The notes under the pieces: generated by a model
Seen by the model: the letters and a program-made list of their open reading frames with translations, nothing else
Databases searched by the model: none
Told to the model about the DNA's origin: nothing
From: Egibacter rhizosphaerae
GTDB lineage: Bacteria > Actinomycetota > Nitriliruptoria > Euzebyales > Egibacteraceae
Assembly: GCF_004322855.1 (NCBI RefSeq)
Contig: NZ_CP036402.1
Coordinates: 2,108,001-2,172,000 of the forward strand
Direction of reading: 5' to 3'
Length of the DNA: 64,000 nucleotides
In this document: in pieces, positions 59,015-64,000 of the stretch
Layout: each line of letters starts with the position of its first letter
How positions within the stretch are numbered: the stretch's first letter is position 1
Position numbers and translations under genes: made by a program

Positions 59015-59043
59015 AGCGTAGGAGCCCCGAACTAGGACCTCAA
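59015..59043 (-). promoter_or_regulatory. Promoter of the oligopeptide-importer operon
   Basis: On the minus strand TTGAGG (59043-59038) and TACGCT (59020-59015) are separated by 17 bases. This is a good match and lies about 100 bases before the dppA-like start, in the 211-base gap. Confidence 0.65.
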
Positions 59044-59090
59044 GCACTTCGGCCGAGGTTCTATAGATTACCGAACAGGGCGTGAACCGG

Positions 59091-59110
59091 CGACCGACGC
59101 GGCTCGGTCG
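59091..59110 (-). terminator. Short hairpin after the membrane-anchored partner gene
   Basis: CGACCGA and TCGGTCG pair perfectly around a 6-base loop, 14 bases after the stop at 59124 on the minus strand. No T-run follows. It may separate the sigma-factor operon from the importer operon promoter. Confidence 0.35.
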
Positions 59111-59123
59111 GGCGCGGACAGCG

Positions 59124-60491
59124 TCAGTCCTCACCCTCCAGTTCGGTGGGCAACTCGAACTCCAGGGTGCCTTGTTCGGTCCGGTGCACGACGATCTCGT
59201 ACTCCCTTGGTCCGACGCCGTCGACCCCGGTCTCGAACAGGCGCAGCACCTCGTCCCCGTCACGATCGACCCATTCGAGCGCCCCGAGGTCCTCCCGGAG
59301 CCCGTCGCCACGGAGCGAGACCTCGTACTCGTCGGGATCGGCGCCATCGACGAGACGGTCGGGACTCCCCCAGTCGGCGACCCGCAGCGTCGGCTGCGGC
59401 CCGGTCTCCAACCATGCGATGGCCGCACCGTCCGGCTGCCAGCGCTCGGCCACCCGTGCTGCGTCGTCCCCACCCAGCACGTACTCGTATGACTCGTCAT
59501 CGTCCGCTCGGGTCGCGATGACCCGTGCCTCGTCTGGTGTGCGCAGCAATCCGCCGAACCGCTCGGCGGTCTGCCCGGGCCATGCAGACGCGCCGAACTC
59601 CCGGCCTTCGACCTCCTCCTCGTGCCACACGTGGAACCGGCCCTCACCGTCCACCGCCCAGCCGAGAACGGGGTCCGGCCCCTCGGATTCGGGGTCCCGT
59701 CCCGACATCAGCCAGCTCAGTACCGCGTCCGAACGGAGCTCCGCCGCTGGCTGCAGGGTGGCCAGGACCTCGGCGACCTCGGCCGTGTCGAGCCCTCGGG
59801 CCTCCACCGCGACGTCGACACCCGGCGCGAGGAAGGTGGACCAGTGCGGCTCTGACGGCACTTCCCGGGCGACCTCCGTGACGAGCGGCGCATCCACTCG
59901 GTGGGCGGGCACCGTTCCGGCGGTGTCGTGCTCCCCATCGGTCAACACCCTCGGCGCCGTGCCCAGACTCGGGAGGACCCTTGCCAGCGGACTGATGGCC
60001 AGACCCCGCCAGTCGTCGAGCAGCTCCGCGCATGTCGCGGCGGGCCCGTCGTCCACGATGAGCAGCACGAATCCATCGGGATCCACGTCGGGGCAGTCGT
60101 CGGCCCCGGGGCCCCCCGCCTCCACGTCCTCGTCGCGGCCGGAAGGCTCCTCGAGGGGGGGTCCGAGACCCCCGTCCCAGTCCTCGGCGGACCCGAACGG
60201 CGGCTCGTGGACCTCCCAGTCGTCGGGCACCGTGAGCACCGCGTTATCGACGGTGACCTCGTCGCCTGCACCGACCGCACCGAGGAACACGTCGGCATGC
60301 CGATCCGGTAGGAGCCAAGCGGTGCCGGCCAGCGCCACTCCCACGAGGACCACCGCGCTCGCGGCGCCACCGGCCCACCGGTGGATGCGGCGCCGCACGA
60401 TGCGTCGGTCCGCGCGGACCCACACCTCGCTCGGATCGGGACCATCGCCTGCACGCCGCTCCAGGGCTCCGCGAATCCTCGGATCCGTCAT
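59124..60491 (-). CDS. Membrane-anchored protein, probable anti-sigma partner
   Basis: 455 aa with no family that I recognise. An amino-terminal cytoplasmic part of about 38 residues (MTDPRIRGALERRAGDGPDP onward) is followed by one membrane segment (SAVVLVGVALAGTAWLLP, about 45-62). A large acidic external domain follows, with two Asp-rich stretches. The topology and the ATGA overlap with the upstream ECF sigma gene suggest an anti-sigma factor or sensor. No zinc-anti-sigma motif (HxxxCxxC) is visible, so its mechanism is unclear. Confidence 0.55.
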   Translation of the reverse strand: MTDPRIRGALERRAGDGPDPSEVWVRADRRIVRRRIHRWAGGAASAVVLVGVALAGTAWLLPDRHADVFLGAVGAGDEVTVDNAVLTVPDDWEVHEPPFGSAEDWDGGLGPPLEEPSGRDEDVEAGGPGADDCPDVDPDGFVLLIVDDGPAATCAELLDDWRGLAISPLARVLPSLGTAPRVLTDGEHDTAGTVPAHRVDAPLVTEVAREVPSEPHWSTFLAPGVDVAVEARGLDTAEVAEVLATLQPAAELRSDAVLSWLMSGRDPESEGPDPVLGWAVDGEGRFHVWHEEEVEGREFGASAWPGQTAERFGGLLRTPDEARVIATRADDDESYEYVLGGDDAARVAERWQPDGAAIAWLETGPQPTLRVADWGSPDRLVDGADPDEYEVSLRGDGLREDLGALEWVDRDGDEVLRLFETGVDGVGPREYEIVVHRTEQGTLEFELPTELEGED

Positions 60492-61012
60492 GGCGCTTCA
60501 CCCTCCCGATCGCCGGCGAGCTCGGCGCCCTCGCGCAGACGGGCCAATCCGCGCGAGAGCAGCGACTTCGCTGTGCCGTTCGGACAGCCCATCGCCTCCG
60601 CGACCTCCTCGACCGACAGGTCGGCCCAGTACCGGAGCACGACGGCGGTGCGTTGCCGCTCGGGGAGCTCCTCGAGCAGCACGCGCACGCGATCGGCATC
60701 GTCGTGCTGCTCGGGCGCCGGGGTGTCCGCACGCCCGTCGCCACGACGGCGACTCTCGAACGTGCGCTGACGCCCGACACGCCGGAAGTGACTGTTGACC
60801 TCGTTGACCACCGCCCGCCGCACGTACCCGGCCACGCGGTCGACGCGCCCGCGCCTCCACTGCTCGTAGGTCTTCGCGAAGGCCTCGGCGGTCGCGTCCC
60901 GGGCGACCTCCGAGTTACCGCACAGAGCTTGCGCGAGTCGTCCCACCTCGCTGACGTGCGCCGCGAAAACCTCCGCGAACTGGTCGCGGTCACCGTTCCG
61001 GAACCCCTGCAT
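60488..61012 (-). CDS. SigE-family ECF RNA polymerase sigma factor
   Basis: 174 aa. Region 2 runs from about residue 8 to 75 (FAEVFAAHVSEVGRLAQALC, DATAEAFAKTYEQW). Region 4 covers about 110-160 (ELPERQRTAVVLRYWADLSV, then AEAMGCPNGTAKSLLSRGLA), a helix-turn-helix for the -35 element. This matches the SigE group of actinobacterial ECF sigma factors. It is cotranscribed with the membrane-anchored gene, which probably holds it inactive until a signal arrives. The ATG at 61012 was kept as the first start with region 2 complete. Confidence 0.88.
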   Translation of the reverse strand: MQGFRNGDRDQFAEVFAAHVSEVGRLAQALCGNSEVARDATAEAFAKTYEQWRRGRVDRVAGYVRRAVVNEVNSHFRRVGRQRTFESRRRGDGRADTPAPEQHDDADRVRVLLEELPERQRTAVVLRYWADLSVEEVAEAMGCPNGTAKSLLSRGLARLREGAELAGDREGEAP

Positions 61013-61123
61013 GACCCCGCTCGATCGGACGCGAGCCTTGGCTTGCTCCTCGTCCGGTCCGACGCCGCCGGGACCTTCGAGGATGCAGCGGTTGGTGGGT
61101 CCGAGGCAACGGCCCCCGACGTG

Positions 61124-61279
61124 CTACTGGAAGCCTTCACCCCACAGCACGGCGATCAGCGCGAGAAGGACGATCAGGGCGACGGTCCAGGCGACCACGC
61201 GTAGAACCCGCAGCAGGATGGTCCGTCCGCGGTTCGTGTGGCCCTGCTCCGTGGGCAGCCACGGATCATCGACGGACAT
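61124..61279 (-). CDS. Small single-span membrane protein
   Basis: 51 aa. A cytoplasmic start of about 22 residues (MSVDDPWLPTEQGHTNRGRT) leads into one hydrophobic helix (VVAWTVALIVLLALIAVLWG) near the end. GGGGGAACC lies upstream of the ATG at 61279. I recognise no family. It lies 111 bases upstream of the sigma gene in the same direction; whether it belongs to that operon is unclear. Longer frames upstream of this ATG are shadow of the ligase region. Confidence 0.5.
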   Translation of the reverse strand: MSVDDPWLPTEQGHTNRGRTILLRVLRVVAWTVALIVLLALIAVLWGEGFQ

Positions 61280-61409
61280 CGGTGGTTCCCCCGGGAATCG
61301 CGAGCTTCGGTACGGGCGCACAGCGCCCGATCCGAACCCTACGTCGCGAGGCGAGTCCCCGTGGCTGGCCTCTCCCGGCCGGCTGGGCACCTCCGCTCGA
61401 GCGGGCCGC

Positions 61410-62951
61410 CTACCGCAGCTCGCGGCGCAGGATCTTGCCCGATGCCGACTTGGGTATCCGGTCGACGAACTCGACCTGTCGGACGCGCTTGTGCGGCGCG
61501 ACCCGCTCGGCGACCCACGCCATGAGGTCCTCGGGATCGAGCTCGCCCGCGGCGACGACCACGGCCTTCGGCAGCTCGCCGGCCTCGGCATCAGGCACGC
61601 CGACGACCGCGCAGTCGGCCACCCCCTCGTGCTCGAGCAGCAGCGCCTCGAGCTCGGCGGGCGGCACCTGGAACCCCTTGTACTTGATGAGCTCCTTCAG
61701 GCGGTCGACGATGCGGAACCGGCCGTCCTCGTCACGCACCGCGAGGTCCCCCGTGCGCAACCATCCGTCGTCGTCGATCGTGTTCGCGGTCTCATCGGGG
61801 CGCCCCAGGTAGCCGCGCATGACCTGCGGCCCGCGTACCACCAGCTCGCCCTCCTCCCCGATGCCGGCCATCGTCCCGTCCGGGTGGCGGATGGCGGCCT
61901 CGGTGTTCGGCACGACGAGCCCGACGGCGTCGTGCCGGTTCCCACCCGGCTGCAGCGACGAGAGGTGGGTGACCGGGCTCGTCTCGGTCAGTCCGTAGCC
62001 CTGCGCGACACCGCAGCCCAGCCGCCGCTCGATCGTGGCGGCCACCTCGGGGCTCAGAGGTGCAGCGCCGGAGAGCACCATGCGCAGGCTGCTGAGATCG
62101 TGCTCGTCGACCGACGGGTCGTGGGCGAGCGCGAGCGCAATGGGCGGGACCACGAAGGCGCGCGTGATGCGCTGCTGCTCGATCACCCCGAGGAACTGGG
62201 CGAGATCGAAGCGGGGAAGGGTCACCACGCGCGCGCCCTGCCACAGCCCGAGGTTGAGCACCACGACCATTCCGTAGATGTGAAAGAACGGCAGCACCGC
62301 CACGACCCGGTCCCACGGCTCGATCTGCAGGAACGGCTGGCTCTGGCAGAGGTTGGCGACCAGGTTGCGGTGGGTGAGCTCGACGCCCTTCGGTAGGCCG
62401 GTGGTGCCGCTCGAGTAGGGCAGCACCGCCAGCGCCGAGTGCGGGTCGCGGGGGTCCTCCTCCAGCCGGGGCTTCGTCGCGAGCAGGTCGTCGAACGCGA
62501 GCGCGCCCTGCGGCGCCTCCCCCACGACGACGAGGGTGAGATCGCCCGCCTTCGACGCGGCGGGCTCGGCCGTCGCCAGCAGCGCGTCGGCGGTGACGAG
62601 CACCTTCGCGGCCGAGTCCGCGAGCTGGTGGCCGAGCTCCTCGGCGGTGTACAGGGGGTTGACGGTCGTCACGATCGCCCCGGCGAGCAGCACGCCGTGG
62701 AACGCCGCGGCGAAGGCCGGACCGTTGGGCAGGTGCAGCGCGACGACGTCGTCGGGGCGGATCCCGAGCCTGCGCAGGGCGGTCGCGAACCCGGCCGCGC
62801 TTCGCGCGAGCTCACTCCGCGACACGACCCGGTTGGTGGCACCGTCGACGATCGCGGGCGCGTCACCGTTGCCCTCGACGCCACCCAGCACGAGCTCGGG
62901 CACCGTGACGTCGGGGATCTCGACGTTCGGAAAGATGCTCCGAGTGATCAT
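61410..62951 (-). CDS. AMP-forming acyl-CoA ligase, 4-coumarate-CoA-ligase-like
   Basis: 513 aa adenylate-forming enzyme. The ATP motif is PYSSGTTGLPKGVELTHRN, A5-type QGYGLTETSPVTH, the hinge TGDLAVRDEDGRFRIVDR, and late YKGFQVPPAELE and KSASGKILRREL. It activates a carboxylic acid (fatty or aryl) to the CoA thioester. Substrate is unknown. AAGGAGG lies 6 bases before the ATG at 62951. It is a monocistronic-looking gene divergent from the lamin-tail protein. Confidence 0.9.
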   Translation of the reverse strand: MITRSIFPNVEIPDVTVPELVLGGVEGNGDAPAIVDGATNRVVSRSELARSAAGFATALRRLGIRPDDVVALHLPNGPAFAAAFHGVLLAGAIVTTVNPLYTAEELGHQLADSAAKVLVTADALLATAEPAASKAGDLTLVVVGEAPQGALAFDDLLATKPRLEEDPRDPHSALAVLPYSSGTTGLPKGVELTHRNLVANLCQSQPFLQIEPWDRVVAVLPFFHIYGMVVVLNLGLWQGARVVTLPRFDLAQFLGVIEQQRITRAFVVPPIALALAHDPSVDEHDLSSLRMVLSGAAPLSPEVAATIERRLGCGVAQGYGLTETSPVTHLSSLQPGGNRHDAVGLVVPNTEAAIRHPDGTMAGIGEEGELVVRGPQVMRGYLGRPDETANTIDDDGWLRTGDLAVRDEDGRFRIVDRLKELIKYKGFQVPPAELEALLLEHEGVADCAVVGVPDAEAGELPKAVVVAAGELDPEDLMAWVAERVAPHKRVRQVEFVDRIPKSASGKILRRELR

Positions 62952-63323
62952 CCCGCCTCCTTCTACTGCCCTCACCTGGACCGTCAGCGCAATGCCTCCC
63001 GAAGGCTGAGCGTAAACGCGGTCGAGTTCCAGTGAAGGACCGCGCCTTCAGGCTCGCGGCTTCGGCACGGCGCCCCTCCGCGCGTGCGACCACCGCATGA
63101 TCCGCGCGGAAGCCGGACTCACGCGCCTCAAGCGCTCGTGGCTCCGTGCGTTCCCGGACCCCTACATGTTGTGTGTCCGGAACGTCCCCTACGGATTCCT
63201 TTCGTTCAACAACTTGGCTTGCAAGGATCCTCGATCCGCTGGGACCCGCACCACGAGGCGGGCCACCCCGGCACCAGCGGTGGCCCCCACATCCACCGCC
63301 CCACAACCTCGAAGGGAGTGGTC
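62952..63323. other. Divergent intergenic region before the lamin-tail protein
   Basis: 372 bases carry the promoters of the leftward ligase and the rightward secreted protein. From 63160 to 63240 the DNA is less GC-rich than elsewhere (GGATTCCTTTCGTTCAACAA near 63193), which probably marks the rightward promoter, but no clear -35/-10 pair was fixed. A plus-strand frame at 63097-63327 has no recognisable product. Nothing else was seen. Confidence 0.45.
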
Positions 63324-64000
63324 ATGAAGGCATCCCGGGCAGCGTTACTGCTCAGCCTGTCCCTACTCGTCGTGCTGGTGATCGGCGCCCCCGTCATCGC
63401 GGATGAGCACGATGACTTTGACGAAGTGTTGATCAACGAGATGGCGACCCGCGGACCCGGCGGAGCCACGGACAATTTCATCCTCGTCACGAACCACGGG
63501 GACGAGGCGGTCGACGCGTCCGGCTGGGAGATCCAGCGGTGCAACAACACCGGCACCGGGTTCGTGGGCACCCAGGTCACCGTCGAGGACGGGACGACCC
63601 TGGAGCCGGGCGACGAGTACCTCGTCGCGCACGATGACGGTTACACGGGCGATCGCGAGCCCGACGCGACCTACGGCGTCTCCATCTCCGACGACGGCGG
63701 CGCGCGCATCAACGACGACGGCGAGATCCTCGACAGCGTCGGCTTCGGGACCAACGCGAACAACTGCACCGTCGGCGATCCCGGGGATCCACTCACCACC
63801 GGGGAGGGCGACGATGGCCTCAGCCACCACCGCGTGGACGACACCGGTGACAACGCGAGCGACTTCGAGAAGGCCGCACGGTCCGTCGACGACACCGCCG
63901 ACGGTGAGGTCCAGTTGGTGGAGATGTCGACGCGTGGACCTGGGGGTGCGCAGGACAACTTCGTGCGCATCGAGAACGTCGGCGGTTCGAACGTCGATGT
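63324..64000 (+). CDS. Secreted lamin-tail-domain protein, amino-terminal part
   Basis: The gene starts at ATG 63324 (GAAGGGAG upstream) and runs off the right edge after about 225 codons. A signal peptide (ALLLSLSLLVVLVIGAPVIA) is followed by a domain that begins VLINEMATRGPGGATDNFIL and contains ASGWEIQRCNNTGTG, LEPGDEYLVA and SVGFG. These are features of the lamin-tail-domain fold. A second copy starts near residue 195 with LVEMSTRGPGGAQDNFV. Bacterial members are cell-surface or secreted, often with nuclease or phosphatase domains; the remainder is outside the window. Confidence 0.75.
   Translation, partial: MKASRAALLLSLSLLVVLVIGAPVIADEHDDFDEVLINEMATRGPGGATDNFILVTNHGDEAVDASGWEIQRCNNTGTGFVGTQVTVEDGTTLEPGDEYLVAHDDGYTGDREPDATYGVSISDDGGARINDDGEILDSVGFGTNANNCTVGDPGDPLTTGEGDDGLSHHRVDDTGDNASDFEKAARSVDDTADGEVQLVEMSTRGPGGAQDNFVRIENVGGSNVD

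Noticed and set aside
62439-63035. 198-codon plus-strand frame overlapping the acyl-CoA ligase start
   Set aside because: Antisense to the ligase with no recognisable domain.
63097-63327. 76-codon frame before the lamin-tail gene
   Set aside because: No ribosome site and no motif; it would run through the likely promoter.
1-64000. Search by eye for tRNA genes, transposases, integrases and attachment-site repeats
   Set aside because: No convincing cloverleaf arms, DDE or recombinase motifs, or terminal inverted repeats were seen.

Overview
The window is high-GC, densely packed chromosomal DNA of an actinobacterial type. GTG and TTG starts are frequent, and most neighbouring genes overlap by 4 bases (ATGA or GTGA). 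All four secreted lipoproteins carry long Asp/Glu/Pro linkers. That composition suggests a halophilic or haloalkaliphilic actinobacterium, perhaps of the Nitriliruptoria; this lineage is an inference from composition and gene content, not something I could test. I saw no insertion sequences, phage genes, CRISPR arrays, tRNA or rRNA.

Region 1 (1-14170, minus strand) is a cobalamin operon. A promoter near 14150 and a cobalamin riboswitch (13930-14085) precede a 34-codon small ORF. Then come cbiB, cobQ, cobN, a fused ChlI-ChlD-type chelatase subunit, cobO, a metalloenzyme related to archaeal phosphoglycerate mutase, cobB, cobI, cobM and the start of cbiD at the left edge. The operon mixes aerobic-route names (cobN, cobB, cobQ) with the anaerobic-type cbiD.

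Region 2 (14250-28500) is mixed housekeeping and accessory content. It holds a 5'-truncated transglutaminase-like gene, an S9 peptidase, a nitronate monooxygenase-like gene behind an array of palindromes, a heterodimeric ABC exporter with one degenerate ATP site, a NirK-like copper lipoprotein plus a cupredoxin lipoprotein, a tandem pair of dynamin-like GTPases, and a PaaX-type repressor.

Region 3 (28500-41500) looks like a tryptophan-degradation block. It encodes tryptophan 2,3-dioxygenase, a kynureninase-like enzyme, and a formamidase-like hydrolase fused to a degenerate dehydroquinase-like domain. It also encodes an aryl-CoA ligase, a bifunctional monooxygenase/reductase of the 2-aminobenzoyl-CoA type, and beta-oxidation-like enzymes (acyl-CoA dehydrogenase, SDR, enoyl-CoA hydratase, RidA). 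Together they could convert tryptophan through kynurenine and anthranilate to 2-aminobenzoyl-CoA and onward. An aminotransferase and a D-2-hydroxyacid dehydrogenase follow.

Region 4 (42500-58950) holds two solute-uptake systems facing each other. A nitrate/sulfonate/taurine-type ABC importer is followed by an amidohydrolase and several oxidoreductases on the plus strand. An oligopeptide-type ABC importer with its own amidohydrolase is on the minus strand. The substrates are unknown.

Region 5 (59100-64000) holds a SigE-type ECF sigma factor with a membrane-anchored partner, a tiny membrane protein, an acyl-CoA ligase, and the start of a secreted protein with lamin-tail-like repeats that runs off the right edge.
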